Shown: in pieces, positions 33,209-42,720 of the stretch
Layout: each line of letters begins with the position of its first letter
Numbering within the stretch: the stretch's first letter is position 1
Origin: Haloparvum alkalitolerans
GTDB lineage: Archaea; Halobacteriota; Halobacteria; Halobacteriales; Haloferacaceae
DNA length: 64,000 nt
Direction: 5' to 3'
Assembly: GCF_050122995.1 (NCBI RefSeq)
Contig: NZ_JBNLIA010000014.1
Span: 62,001-126,000, forward strand
Notes under the pieces: generated by a model
What the model was told of the DNA's origin: nothing
The model's database searches: none
What the model saw: only the letters and a program-made list of their open reading frames with translations
Program-made: the position numbers and the translations under genes

Positions 33209-35050
33209 ATGCCGGTTTTCGAGGTATCGAGCGTCGCGGTCGTGTTTCTCCTCATCCTCGCGGTGCTCGTGGCGTTCGTCACGGAGGTCGTCCCCAACGA
33301 CGTCACGGCGATCTCGGTCGTCGCCGCGCTGGTCGTCCTCGAACCGTGGACGGGCGTCGGGACGCGCGACGCCATCTCCGGGTTCGCGAACCCCGCGACG
33401 GTGACCATCATCGCGATGTACATGCTCAGTGCCGGCGTACAGAACACGGGCATCGTCGAGCGTCTCGGCGTCATTCTCGCCGATTTCACCGGCGGGTCGG
33501 AGTTCCGCGCCCTCGTCGCCACTGTCTGTACAACTGGCCCGATCGCAGGGTTCGTGAACAACACCCCCGTCGTCGCGGTGTTCATCCCGATGGTCACCGG
33601 CCTCGCCGAGGACTCGAAGATGAGCCCCTCGAAGCTTCTGCTCCCGCTCTCGTACGCCGCGATCCTCGGCGGCACGCTCACCCTGATCGGGACGTCCACG
33701 AACATCCTCGCCAGTGATTTCGCTCGCCTGCTGATCGACGGCCGCGATGGGATCGGGATGTTCGAGTTCTCCGGCCTCGGTGCCGTGCTGCTCGCGGTCG
33801 GGTTGGCGTACCTCCTGACGGTCGGATGGCGGCTGACGCCCGCCCGCGTCCCGCCCGACAGCGATCCCGTCTCCGAGTTCGACTTGGATGACTACCTGAC
33901 GTTCATGCAAGTGCGCCCGGACTCCAGCGCTGTGGGGGAGTCGGTCGAAGCGTTCGATGCGGCCCACCCAGACGTGCGGATCCTTCAGGCGCGCCGAGGG
34001 GGCGACGCCTACGCCGGCCCCCACTCGGACCGAGTCATCGAGGCGGGTGACGCCCTCGTCGTCCACGGGAGCCTCCAAGCGGTCAACCGGTTCCGCGAGG
34101 CGACGGGACTCGGACAGCGCGCCAGCAGCGCCGTGACCGAAGACACCTTCGAAGCGGCCGCTACGGAGGGGGCGCTGGCGAAAGCGGTCGTCCCGGAGCG
34201 GTCCCGATACGTGGGCGAGACGATAGCCGAGACCGGACTCCACGAGTACCACGAGACCAGTGTGCTCGCCGTGCGTCGCGAGGGGGAGCTGATCAGGACC
34301 GACCTTGCCGACCTGACCCTTCGCACCGGCGACCTCCTGTTGGTGCGGACGACGCCGGCCGCGATCGGTTACTTCGCGGAAACGGGCGAGCTCGTGGTCG
34401 CCGACGAACGCGCTATCGAGGAGATCGCGGCGGCGGATACCGCCGATATCGCGCCGTTGTCGCCGAAGACGCCGGTCGCGCTGGGGATCCTCGCGACCGT
34501 CGTCGCCGTCGCAGCGCTCGACCTGCTCCCCATCGTTATCGCCGCGCTCGCCGGCGTGGTCGCGATGGTCGTCACCGGCTGCCTGACGACCGCGGACGCC
34601 TACGACGCGGTGTCGTGGAACGTCATCTTTCTCCTCGCGGGCGTCATCCCGCTCGGTATCGCGCTGGAGTCGACCGGCGGCGCGGCCGTCATCGCGGAGT
34701 CGCTCGTGGCCCTCGACGGTGTCCTCCCCCTGATCGGCGTCCTGTTCGTCCTCTACCTCGTCGCCGGCCTGCTCGCGAGCGTCATCACGCCGGTGGCGAC
34801 CGCGGTGCTGATGATCCCGGTCGGCGTCGACGCGGCTGCCCGACTCGGCGCGAACGAGTTCGCGTTCCTGCTCGCGGTGATGTTCGCGTCCGCCACGTCG
34901 TTTATGACGCCGGTCGGCTATCAGACGAACCTGATGGTGTACGGTCCGGGCGGCTACAGGTTCACCGATTTCCTGAAGGTCGGAGGACCGTTACAGCTCC
35001 TGTTGGCCGTCGTCGCGACGGTCGGTATCGCGGTCGGCTGGGGGATCTGA
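33209..35050 (+). CDS. SLC13/CitT-type permease with RCK_C (TrkA-C) domains
   Basis: A 613-residue transporter of the SLC13/anion permease group. It has membrane segments in an N-terminal half (ending about residue 215) and a C-terminal half (about residues 430-613). Two TrkA-C/RCK-C regulatory domains lie between them (FMQVRPDSSAVGESVEAF and VVPERSRYVGETIAETGL). FVNNTPVVAVFIPMVTGLAE is the family SNNTP-type ion/substrate motif. It probably imports sulfate, phosphate, or a di- or tricarboxylate with sodium. The ATG at 33209 is chosen; a GTG at 33179 in frame, 29 bp after a TATA-like CGTATTT, is also possible. Confidence 0.88.
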   Translation: MPVFEVSSVAVVFLLILAVLVAFVTEVVPNDVTAISVVAALVVLEPWTGVGTRDAISGFANPATVTIIAMYMLSAGVQNTGIVERLGVILADFTGGSEFRALVATVCTTGPIAGFVNNTPVVAVFIPMVTGLAEDSKMSPSKLLLPLSYAAILGGTLTLIGTSTNILASDFARLLIDGRDGIGMFEFSGLGAVLLAVGLAYLLTVGWRLTPARVPPDSDPVSEFDLDDYLTFMQVRPDSSAVGESVEAFDAAHPDVRILQARRGGDAYAGPHSDRVIEAGDALVVHGSLQAVNRFREATGLGQRASSAVTEDTFEAAATEGALAKAVVPERSRYVGETIAETGLHEYHETSVLAVRREGELIRTDLADLTLRTGDLLLVRTTPAAIGYFAETGELVVADERAIEEIAAADTADIAPLSPKTPVALGILATVVAVAALDLLPIVIAALAGVVAMVVTGCLTTADAYDAVSWNVIFLLAGVIPLGIALESTGGAAVIAESLVALDGVLPLIGVLFVLYLVAGLLASVITPVATAVLMIPVGVDAAARLGANEFAFLLAVMFASATSFMTPVGYQTNLMVYGPGGYRFTDFLKVGGPLQLLLAVVATVGIAVGWGI

Positions 35051-35085
35051 CGAGCCCGTTCGGGCGGCGGCACCCAGCGTCGTCG

Positions 35086-36405
35086 CTACTCGTCCGTCGG
35101 CCCGAGGTAGCCCCACGCCTGCAGGCGGTCGCCGTCGCCGTCGATCCACCGCTCCCCGATGTCGTCCCGGTAGTACATGTTGGGCATCAGGACCTCGTCG
35201 ATGCGGCCGTACGCCTGCTCGCGCGCCGCCCCCATCGTGTCGCCCTTGCCGGTCACGACGATGGGCATCCCGTTGTCGCCGGCGACGCGCCACTGACCGT
35301 CGACCTTCTTGGCGTCCTCGAGGTGGATCCCCTCGCGGCTCTCCGTCTCGAACACCACGGCCGCGTTCCGGGAGTTCTCGTCGTACGTCTTCTCGTCGTC
35401 GAACGGGAACGGCGGCAGGACGACCCGCACGCCGATCTGGTAGCCCCTGTGTACCTCGGGGGTGGGGTCGTTGCCGTGCGCGAGGTCGTAGAAGAACTCG
35501 CCCGTCGACGACTCGAGAGACTCCTCCTGTAACGCGATAGTCGGGTAGCCGAACCGGGGCGTGAACTCCAGCGGGTAGATGCCGGTCCCGTTGACGATGC
35601 AGTTGATGTCGATGCTGCCGACGTATCCCTCGTTCGCGAGCCAGCCCTCCAGTTTGCCCAGGGTTTTCTCGAACAGTTCGTTCTGTCCGGCCCAGAACAT
35701 CGACGTCCCCATCTCGCCAGTCGAGGGGCCGATGTTGCCCGGGAACAGTTTCTTGTGCTCGAAGTTGAAGTTCACGCGATCGATGAACTCGTTCCCGTCG
35801 AAGAACCCGCAGATGGCGACTTCGACGCCCTCCACCTTCCGCTGGAGCTGGAATCCCTTCATCCGGTGGCCCCACGCCTTCTTGTAGGCCCGGAGCACGT
35901 CGACCACGTCGCTCCCGTCGTCCTCGTTGCCGACGTACAGCAGCCGCTTGACGTTCTGGACCTCCCCGAGCGGCTTGATGACGTACGGCGCCGGGTTCTC
36001 CTGTACGTGCCCGATCCCCTCGTCGAAGTCCTCGAAGACGTGGTGTTCGACGGTGTTGACGCCGTGCTCTTCGAGGACCTCCATCGCGTAGCCGCGGTCC
36101 TCCTCGAGCCGGTCGGTGTTCCGCGTGCCGCCGACGACGGCCGTCCCTCGGTCGCGGAGTTCCTCCGCGAGTTCGCCCGTGCCGATGTCCGACCCGACCC
36201 AGATGTCGTCGAAGACGACCACGTCGGCCCAGTCGACGTCCCCCTCCCAGTCGTCGGTCTTCGGGACGAACCCGTCGCCGATCTCCCGGTCGCTTTCGGC
36301 CTCGATGTAGTACTTCACGTCGTGGCCCTCGCGGTGGACCTGCCACGCGAGGTCGGTGATCAGCGCGGCGTCGGCCGACACGAACAGGAAGCGCTTGGTC
36401 TCCAT
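35086..36405 (-). CDS. ATP-grasp protein, PurD-like (phosphoribosylamine-glycine ligase family)
   Basis: A 439-residue protein of the ATP-grasp superfamily related to PurD. It lacks the glycine-rich N-terminal signature of genuine PurD and instead begins RFLFVSADAALITDLAWQVH. Its ATP-grasp core includes YVIKPLGEVQNVKRLLYVG, then GFQLQRKVEGVEVAICGF, then VGSIDINCIVNGTGIYPLEF, where glutamate and asparagine metal ligands are expected. It may be a diverged second PurD or an ATP-dependent ligase for another substrate. No purine genes are near. It is convergent with the SLC13 permease and divergent from the PLP enzyme. Confidence 0.75.
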   Translation of the reverse strand: METKRFLFVSADAALITDLAWQVHREGHDVKYYIEAESDREIGDGFVPKTDDWEGDVDWADVVVFDDIWVGSDIGTGELAEELRDRGTAVVGGTRNTDRLEEDRGYAMEVLEEHGVNTVEHHVFEDFDEGIGHVQENPAPYVIKPLGEVQNVKRLLYVGNEDDGSDVVDVLRAYKKAWGHRMKGFQLQRKVEGVEVAICGFFDGNEFIDRVNFNFEHKKLFPGNIGPSTGEMGTSMFWAGQNELFEKTLGKLEGWLANEGYVGSIDINCIVNGTGIYPLEFTPRFGYPTIALQEESLESSTGEFFYDLAHGNDPTPEVHRGYQIGVRVVLPPFPFDDEKTYDENSRNAAVVFETESREGIHLEDAKKVDGQWRVAGDNGMPIVVTGKGDTMGAAREQAYGRIDEVLMPNMYYRDDIGERWIDGDGDRLQAWGYLGPTDE

Positions 36406-36540
36406 GGACTGACCACGGCGTCCGGGACCTTATTCTTCCGTGACACGCGGAGTCGTGGATCCGGGGCGGCGGGTCGACCGACGGCGTCCGGGGCCGCCAC
36501 GGCCGGCGCGTTGAAGTGGTCCGCGCCGGTGGAGCCACGC

Positions 36541-37587
36541 ATGCCCGAGGACGCGCCCGCGACGCCCGCGGTCGACGAGTCGACGCTGTTCGAGACGCCG
36601 CTCGTGGAACTCGATCTGGGGGTCGCGCCGACGGTGCTGGCCAAGGTCGAGTGGTTCAACCTCGCGGGCGCGGCGTTCGGCGGCGGGTCGGTCAAGACCC
36701 GGATCGCGGCCGCGATGCTGGACCGCGCGGAGGAGCGCGGGGTCCTCGACCGGGACGCGGGGGCGGACGCGAACCCGGCCGTGCTGGAGCCCTCCAGCGG
36801 CAACACCGGCGCCGCCCTCGCGCGGGTTGGCGGCGCCCGGGGCTACGACGTGGAGATCGTCACGAAGGCGGACGCCGGTGCGGGCAAGCGCCGCGCCATC
36901 CGCGAGGCGGGCGCCGAGATCCGGTCCGTTCCCGCGGACACGACCTACGACGCGATCATCGACCGCGTGGAGGAACTGGTCGCGAGCGGCGACTACCACT
37001 GGCCGAACCAGTACGACAACCCCGCGAACCCCGCGGTCCACGAGCGCACGACCGGCGCGGAGATCCGCAGCCAGACCGACGGTGCGGTCACGGCGTTCGT
37101 CACGGGCGTCGGGACCGGCGGGACGGTGTCGGGCGTGGCCCGCGCGCTGGACGACGACGCGACGGTAGTCGGCTACGAGCCCGCCGCCGACACGACGGAC
37201 ATCGAGGGACTGCGCTACCTCCGCACCGGCGACCATCCCTACCGCGCGGCCTACGAGACGGAGCGGCTCGACGACGTGCGCTACCTGCGGACCGACGAGG
37301 CGCACAAGGCGGCCCGCTGGCTCCGCGAGCGGTACGCCGACCGCGACGTGACGGTCCACGACCCCGGTCGGCACGACCCCGAAGCCGTCCGCGAACACCT
37401 GCGAGTTGACAGCGACGCGGCGGGCCACGGGCGCGGCGCCTTCGCGGTCGGCCCCTCCAGCGGCGGCAACGTCGCGCTGATTCGGGAGCTCGCGGCGGAA
37501 GGGGTTCTCGACGGCGACGACACCGTCGTCACGATGCTTTGCGACCGCGGCGACCGCTACGCGGACGGGCTCTGGCGCGAACTGTAG
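36541..37587 (+). CDS. PLP-dependent cysteine synthase family protein
   Basis: A 348-residue fold-type II PLP enzyme. GGGSVKTRIAAAM contains the Schiff-base lysine, and EPSSGNTGAALARVG is the SSGNTG phosphate-contact motif. TGVGTGGTVSGVARAL is the PLP-phosphate loop, and VGPSSGGNVAL is the C-terminal serine motif. The canonical SVKDR is altered to SVKTR. It belongs to the cysteine synthase/cystathionine beta-synthase group and may form or cleave beta-substituted alanines. The ATG at 36541 starts an acidic N terminus. It is convergent with the aldehyde ferredoxin oxidoreductase. Confidence 0.88.
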   Translation: MPEDAPATPAVDESTLFETPLVELDLGVAPTVLAKVEWFNLAGAAFGGGSVKTRIAAAMLDRAEERGVLDRDAGADANPAVLEPSSGNTGAALARVGGARGYDVEIVTKADAGAGKRRAIREAGAEIRSVPADTTYDAIIDRVEELVASGDYHWPNQYDNPANPAVHERTTGAEIRSQTDGAVTAFVTGVGTGGTVSGVARALDDDATVVGYEPAADTTDIEGLRYLRTGDHPYRAAYETERLDDVRYLRTDEAHKAARWLRERYADRDVTVHDPGRHDPEAVREHLRVDSDAAGHGRGAFAVGPSSGGNVALIRELAAEGVLDGDDTVVTMLCDRGDRYADGLWREL

Positions 37588-37615
37588 CGGGAGAAAAGTC
37601 GGGTGTCGGCGGTCG

Positions 37616-39325
37616 TTAATCGTCCGCGGGAGACGCGCCCGAACCGCCCGCGCCGCCGGGGCCGAGGTCCGCGGCGACCGGCTCCACGCGCTCGTCGGGG
37701 AGCGTGCCGTCCTCGCGGAGGCCCCGTTCCTCGTAGTACTCGCGGATCGCGGCGTCCAGGTCCGGCAGGTCGTACGGGAGGCCGTCGTCGCTCGCGTCCT
37801 TCCCGCGCTTGTTGTTGAAGTGACGCTCACGCTCGATCGTCCGCGCGCCGAGTTCGAGGAGGGCCTCGTAGGGCGCGTCGAGCAGTTGCGCGAGCCGGTC
37901 GTCGGTGACGTAGTCGCCGCCGAACGCGCAGACGACGGCGGAGTCGCGGACGGCGTTGCGGTTCTCCTTCTCGACGAGGAGCTCCGACTTGCCGAGCGTC
38001 CCCTCGGGGTCGATCTCGCCGGCGTACTCCGGGGAGAGCATCCCGGCGTACATGTGGTCGCCGCCGCGGTTCGCGACCGCGTAGGAGAGCCCCTGCCCGT
38101 GCAGGACGCGGCCGTCGTGGGCCGCGAACTCCATCCCCTTGACCGTGTAGTCGCCGACGCCCAACTGGTCGTGGACGCGGTGGACACCCTCCGCGAGGTC
38201 GTCGCCGATCCCCTCGCGGTGAGCGATCTTCTCGGTTATCTCGCGGGCGAGCTCCGCGTTGCCGAACTCGTCCTCGCTGGCGAGGTAGGCGGCGACGGTG
38301 ACGCCCGCGGAGATGGTGTCCATCCCGAGGACGTCACAGAGCTCGTTGGCCTTCATCACGTCGACGATGTCGCCGACGCCCTGGTTGGAGCCGAACGCGT
38401 AGACGGTTTCGAACTCCGGCCCCTCCGTCTCGACGCCCTCCGCCTCGTCGCGGGTGGGGAGCTTGCAGGCGTACGCGCACGCCGAGCAGGCCCCCTTCTT
38501 GTACTTCTTCTCCTCGACGGCGTCGCCGCCGATGCCGGCCGCGTGCTCGAACTCGTACTCCGAGAAGTAGCGGGTCGGGAGCGAGAAGTTCTCGTTGATG
38601 AACTCCGTGCCGCCGGTCGTCCCCTGCCGCTTCATGCGGTCGTCCGACGTGGCCGCCTCGCGGTGGACGTCCATCTCCGGCGGGTTCGGGATCTCCACGT
38701 CGGGCTCCGCGTCGCCCTCGAAGGTCACGGCCTTGAGGTTCTTCGACCCGAGCACCGCCCCGAGGCCGCCGCGGCCGAACGCCCGCGAGTCGTAGGTCAT
38801 CACGGACGCGAACCGGACGCGGTTCTCGCCCGCGGGACCGATGGCGATGCAGTTCTCCGGGCCGAGGTCGCGCGTCTCCGCGACGTGGTCGGACACCGCG
38901 GGGACCTCGGCGCCCGCCAGTTCGGGAACCTCCTCGAACTCGACGCCCTCGTCGGTGACGTGCGCGATCAGGAGTTCGTCGCTGGCGCCGACGACCTCCA
39001 GCACCGACAGGTCCGCGCCCGAGAACTCCCGGGAGAGGTAGCCGCCGGCGTTCGTCGAGACGAGCCCGTCGGTCAGCGGCGAGAGCCCGGTCATCGACAT
39101 CCGACCGGTGAACGACATCCCCGACTGCTGGAGCGGGCCGGTCGCGAGGTACGCGCGGTTCTCCGGGCCGAACGGGTCGGCGTCGAACGGGATGCGGTCG
39201 TGCGCGAGCGCCGTCGCGACCGCGCGACCGCCCACGAACTCCGCGAGGAGGTCGTCGATGTCGGTCCGGGTCGCCGTTCGCTCGCCCACGTCGATCGTGA
39301 GCAGGGGGCCTTCGGCGTGAAGCAT
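37616..39325 (-). CDS. Aldehyde ferredoxin oxidoreductase family protein
   Basis: A 569-residue tungsten/molybdenum pterin enzyme. The N-terminal domain LLTIDVGERTATRTDIDD and the stretch YLATGPLQQSGMSFTGRMS are typical of the family. The iron-sulfur cluster motif CSACAYACKLP (C-x2-C-x3-C) and a later cysteine near CAFGGDY supply the [4Fe-4S] ligands, and GCGGLGAVLGSKNLKAV-like GRGGLGAVLGSKNLKAV binds the pterin. The reaction is aldehyde oxidation with ferredoxin as acceptor. I use the ATG at 39325; an upstream in-frame ATG would add nine residues. Confidence 0.92.
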   Translation of the reverse strand: MLHAEGPLLTIDVGERTATRTDIDDLLAEFVGGRAVATALAHDRIPFDADPFGPENRAYLATGPLQQSGMSFTGRMSMTGLSPLTDGLVSTNAGGYLSREFSGADLSVLEVVGASDELLIAHVTDEGVEFEEVPELAGAEVPAVSDHVAETRDLGPENCIAIGPAGENRVRFASVMTYDSRAFGRGGLGAVLGSKNLKAVTFEGDAEPDVEIPNPPEMDVHREAATSDDRMKRQGTTGGTEFINENFSLPTRYFSEYEFEHAAGIGGDAVEEKKYKKGACSACAYACKLPTRDEAEGVETEGPEFETVYAFGSNQGVGDIVDVMKANELCDVLGMDTISAGVTVAAYLASEDEFGNAELAREITEKIAHREGIGDDLAEGVHRVHDQLGVGDYTVKGMEFAAHDGRVLHGQGLSYAVANRGGDHMYAGMLSPEYAGEIDPEGTLGKSELLVEKENRNAVRDSAVVCAFGGDYVTDDRLAQLLDAPYEALLELGARTIERERHFNNKRGKDASDDGLPYDLPDLDAAIREYYEERGLREDGTLPDERVEPVAADLGPGGAGGSGASPADD

Positions 39326-39430
39326 GATCCGTCCAAGCGGTTCGCCGACCAAAGGTCTACCTCCACGCCGCTCCGCTTGCCGGCTCCCGCCGTCGCCCTC
39401 TGCCTCCGACCGGCCGGCCCGCGCACGACG

Positions 39431-41134
39431 TCACCGCCGCGTCAGCCGACCGCGAACGCGCGCGAGCAGTTCTCGGTCCGCCGGCTCCGCGTAGCCGAGG
39501 CCGACCATCGCGCCGTAGTAGACGGCGAACAGCCCCGCGAGGAACGGCACCAGCCCGAGGGGCGAGGCGACCGCGTCCCCGGCCGCCCGCGCGGCGAGGA
39601 CCGCGGCCGCGACCGTGATCCCCATCGGGACGAGCATCGGCGCGCGCAGCGAGTGCGCGCCGGAGAAGCGGTAGACCAACACGACGCGGATGGCGTTCCG
39701 GACGACGAGCGCGACCGCCGTCGCCACCGCGGCGCCCACGATGCCGTGCGGGGGAATGAGCCAGACGTTGAGCGCGACGTTCCCGACGGCCGCGACGAGG
39801 TTCGCCCACATCACCGCCCGCGTGTAGCCGAGGGCGGTCAGCGTCGCGCCGTTCGGCCCCATCACGTTGCCGAGGAAATAGGCGACCGCGAGCACCCGAA
39901 GCGCGAGCGCGCCGGCGCGGTACTCCGGGCCGAAGACCGCTCCCAGCACGACCTCCGGGAAGAGGAGGAACGTCGTCGCGACCGGGAACGTCACGGACGC
40001 GAACCACTTCGTCAGCGCGAAGTAGACGCGCCTGACCGCCTCGCCCGACCCCTCGGCCGCGAACTCCGAGACTGCGGGCGTGTAGAGGAAGATCATCGAG
40101 CCCCAGATGATCGAGATGGTCCGCACCAGCGGGCGCACGCCGTCGTAGATGCCGACCGCCGCGGCCGTCTTGAAGTAGCCGAGCATCAGGATGTCGGTCC
40201 ACGACATGATCTGGATCAAAAGCGACGCGAACAGCAGCGGGAACGAGAACGCCAGCAGCGCGTACCCCTCGCGCGGCCGCCGCAGCGACGCGACCGCGGC
40301 CCCGCGGAACCCCCCGGGGTCCGCGCGGACGGTGTAGAGCAGGTACGCGACCGCGGTCAGCGCCAGCGAGGCGGGGAACGCGAGCAGCGCCGCGATGAGC
40401 CCCCACTCGGCCCAGACGACGGCCGCGAGGATCGCGGGGAGCGCGCCCTTCTGCAGCAGCTCCTGAAACGCCACGCGCTCGCGGGTCCGCCCGAAGCCAC
40501 GGAACACCGCGGTGCAGACGCGGACGACTGCGAGCCCCGGGATGGAGACCGCGGCGACGCGGAACGCCAGCGCGTACTCGGGATGGCCGAACAGCGACGC
40601 GAGCGGTTCCGCCAGCGCGAACAGGCCCGCGCAGACGGCGAGGCTCGCGACGACCGCCGCGGCGAGCCCCCACGTGACGATGCTCGCGGGCGTGAGCGCC
40701 GTCTCGTCGGGCGCGGGTCGGCCGGCGGAGCCGCTTTTTGAGCCCTCCGCGGACCCGTCCGCCCCCTCCGCCCCGCCGGCGCCGTGGTACGCGACCTGTC
40801 TGGTGACGCCGTTTCTGAGCCCGAGCGTCGCGACGACCGCGAGGATGGAGGCGACGGTGAACGCGAGCGAGAAGAGGCCGTACTCGTCCGGGGAGAACGC
40901 GCGCGTGAACAGGCCGCGACCGGACAGCTCCAACGCCATGCCCGCGAGCGTCCCCGTGACCACGACGGCGGCGCCGCCGGTCACCGAGAACAGGGCGTCG
41001 ACGACGGACTCGCCGTGGTCGTCGGGCTCGCCGCGGTTGCCGCGCTCGTCGCTCTCGCCGGCACCAGCCGTCTCCTCGGCCTCACGGCTCGCCGCGTCCT
41101 CATCGTCCGCGTCGCCGTTCGCCTCCCCCGACAC
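39431..41134 (-). CDS. Polysaccharide biosynthesis flippase (MOP superfamily, Wzx-like)
   Basis: A 567-residue membrane protein with about 14 membrane segments and an acidic 45-residue N-terminal tail. RGLFTRAFSPDEYGLFSLA is the conserved first-loop motif of the oligosaccharide flippase/polysaccharide biosynthesis family. It may translocate lipid-linked glycans for the S-layer N-glycosylation system or exopolysaccharide, but no glycosyltransferases are next to it. The start is a GTG at 41134. A charged insert (about residues 125-145) lies between the third and fourth segments. It is in tandem with cbiA on the same strand but separated by about 100 bp. Confidence 0.82.
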   Translation of the reverse strand: MSGEANGDADDEDAASREAEETAGAGESDERGNRGEPDDHGESVVDALFSVTGGAAVVVTGTLAGMALELSGRGLFTRAFSPDEYGLFSLAFTVASILAVVATLGLRNGVTRQVAYHGAGGAEGADGSAEGSKSGSAGRPAPDETALTPASIVTWGLAAAVVASLAVCAGLFALAEPLASLFGHPEYALAFRVAAVSIPGLAVVRVCTAVFRGFGRTRERVAFQELLQKGALPAILAAVVWAEWGLIAALLAFPASLALTAVAYLLYTVRADPGGFRGAAVASLRRPREGYALLAFSFPLLFASLLIQIMSWTDILMLGYFKTAAAVGIYDGVRPLVRTISIIWGSMIFLYTPAVSEFAAEGSGEAVRRVYFALTKWFASVTFPVATTFLLFPEVVLGAVFGPEYRAGALALRVLAVAYFLGNVMGPNGATLTALGYTRAVMWANLVAAVGNVALNVWLIPPHGIVGAAVATAVALVVRNAIRVVLVYRFSGAHSLRAPMLVPMGITVAAAVLAARAAGDAVASPLGLVPFLAGLFAVYYGAMVGLGYAEPADRELLARVRGRLTRR

Positions 41135-41241
41135 GGCTCCGTCGAAGACGGTCGCCGGATGAAGTGGTTCCGGATCCGGGCGCGGTCGCCGGGTCCGAAA
41201 CCGCTCCCGCGCGCGGCTTCCGGGTGCGCCCTGCGCTCGCG

Positions 41242-42639
41242 CTACCGCCGCGCGAACGCCGCGGCCGCCTCGACCAACCGGTCGAACGCACCGCTCGCGG
41301 CGTGTCTGTGCGCGTAGGTCCCGACCGTCCGGTACTCGGTCAGGCCGTCGCGGTCGCCGTCGATGCCCTCGCCGCGCTCCACGTCGAAGGCGAACCGGGC
41401 GTCGGTCGTCGGATCGAGGTCGGCGTCCGGCTTCCCGAGCGCGTGCGAGGAGTAGTGGAACTCGTGGCCCCGGTGCGTCTCGCCCGCGTTCGCGGTCGGG
41501 CCGTCTGCCCGCGCGCGGAGTTCGACGTGGTCGAGCGCCTGATACCGGTCACGCATCGTCACCTCGCCCGGCAACACGCCCGCCATCGCGTGCGTCTCGC
41601 CGTCGGCGGTCGTCAGCGTCTCCGAGAGCGCCATCAGACCGCCGCACTCGCCGAGCACCGGCAGCCCCTCCGGCGCGCGTTCGGCGAGCGTCGACAGCGC
41701 CGGCGAGTCCGCCACCTCGGCGGCGTGGAGTTCCGGGTAACCGCCGGGCAGGTACACCGCGTCGCACGCGGGGAGGCCGTCGCCCGCGATCGGCGCGAAC
41801 GTCGTCACGTCCGCGAGGTCCGCCAGCCGTTCGCGCGTCGCCGGGTAGCAGAACCGGAACGCGTCGTCCTGCGCGACGGCGACGGTCGGGCGGTCGTCGT
41901 CCGGCGCCTCGTTCGGCAGGCCGGAGCGGTCCGGTCGGTTCGGCGCCGCGACCGGTTCCGCCACGTCCGCGAGCGCGTCTGCGTCGAGGTGTGCCGCCGC
42001 CTCCGCGAGCGCCTCGTCCGACACCGGCGACTCCTCGCCCATGTGGAGGCCGAGGTGTCTGTCGGGGATCTCCAGTCCCTCGGTCGGCGGCACGCGGCCC
42101 AGATACCGAATTCCGTCGGGGAGCGCGTCGCGGATTCCCGCCTCATGGCGGCCGCCGTGGGCCTGCTGGGCGATGACGCCCGCGACCTCGACGCGGGGGT
42201 CGTCGACCGCCTCGCGGACGTCTTCCGGGAGATCGGCGCGTGCGGCGTACTCCCGGAACCCGAGCGCCGTCGCGCCGACGCTCTGCATGCCGGCGCCCGC
42301 GTCGACCACGAGCACGACCGGCACGTCCAGCGCCGCGGCGGTCGCCGCGGTGGAGGTGGCGCTCCCGTCGTAGAGTCCCATCATCCCCTCGACGACGAGG
42401 GTGTCGCCCGCGGCGCTGCGGGCGTTTCGCCGGACGCCGTCGACCCCCTGCATCCACGTGTCGAGCGTGCGCGAGGGCGCCTCCGCGACCGCGGCGTGGT
42501 GGCTCGGGTCGATGAAGTCCGGGCCGGCCTTCGCTGCCGCGGGATCGTACCCGGCCGCGTCGAGTGCCCGGAGCGTCGCCAGCGTCGCGACCGTCTTGCC
42601 GACGCCCGAGGCGGTGCCCCCGAGCACGAAGCCGTTCAT
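41242..42639 (-). CDS. cbiA: Cobyrinate a,c-diamide synthase
   Basis: A 465-residue enzyme of cobalamin synthesis that amidates the a and c carboxylates of cobyrinate using glutamine and ATP. The P-loop GTASGVGKT is at residues 8-16. The middle domain has VVEGMMGLYDGS and FDGVTGT-like AGPDFIDPSHHAAV. The C-terminal glutaminase domain has the nucleophile in LPVLGECGGLMAL and the later histidine in HEFHYSSH. It is downstream of the cbiE methyltransferase gene on the same strand, so the two are likely one cobalamin operon. Confidence 0.93.
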   Translation of the reverse strand: MNGFVLGGTASGVGKTVATLATLRALDAAGYDPAAAKAGPDFIDPSHHAAVAEAPSRTLDTWMQGVDGVRRNARSAAGDTLVVEGMMGLYDGSATSTAATAAALDVPVVLVVDAGAGMQSVGATALGFREYAARADLPEDVREAVDDPRVEVAGVIAQQAHGGRHEAGIRDALPDGIRYLGRVPPTEGLEIPDRHLGLHMGEESPVSDEALAEAAAHLDADALADVAEPVAAPNRPDRSGLPNEAPDDDRPTVAVAQDDAFRFCYPATRERLADLADVTTFAPIAGDGLPACDAVYLPGGYPELHAAEVADSPALSTLAERAPEGLPVLGECGGLMALSETLTTADGETHAMAGVLPGEVTMRDRYQALDHVELRARADGPTANAGETHRGHEFHYSSHALGKPDADLDPTTDARFAFDVERGEGIDGDRDGLTEYRTVGTYAHRHAASGAFDRLVEAAAAFARR

Positions 42640-42720
42640 GCCCGTCCCTTCGCCGGCAGGGACATAAATCGTCCGCGACGGGCACGGTTCGCCGGTCCGC
42701 GAAAGCCGATGTGGCGACGT

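Noticed and set aside
37820..40741. Very long open frame on the plus strand opposite the aldehyde oxidoreductase and flippase
   Set aside because: It is a shadow of two real minus-strand genes. High GC removes stop codons in other frames, and the translation is arginine/proline-rich with no domains.
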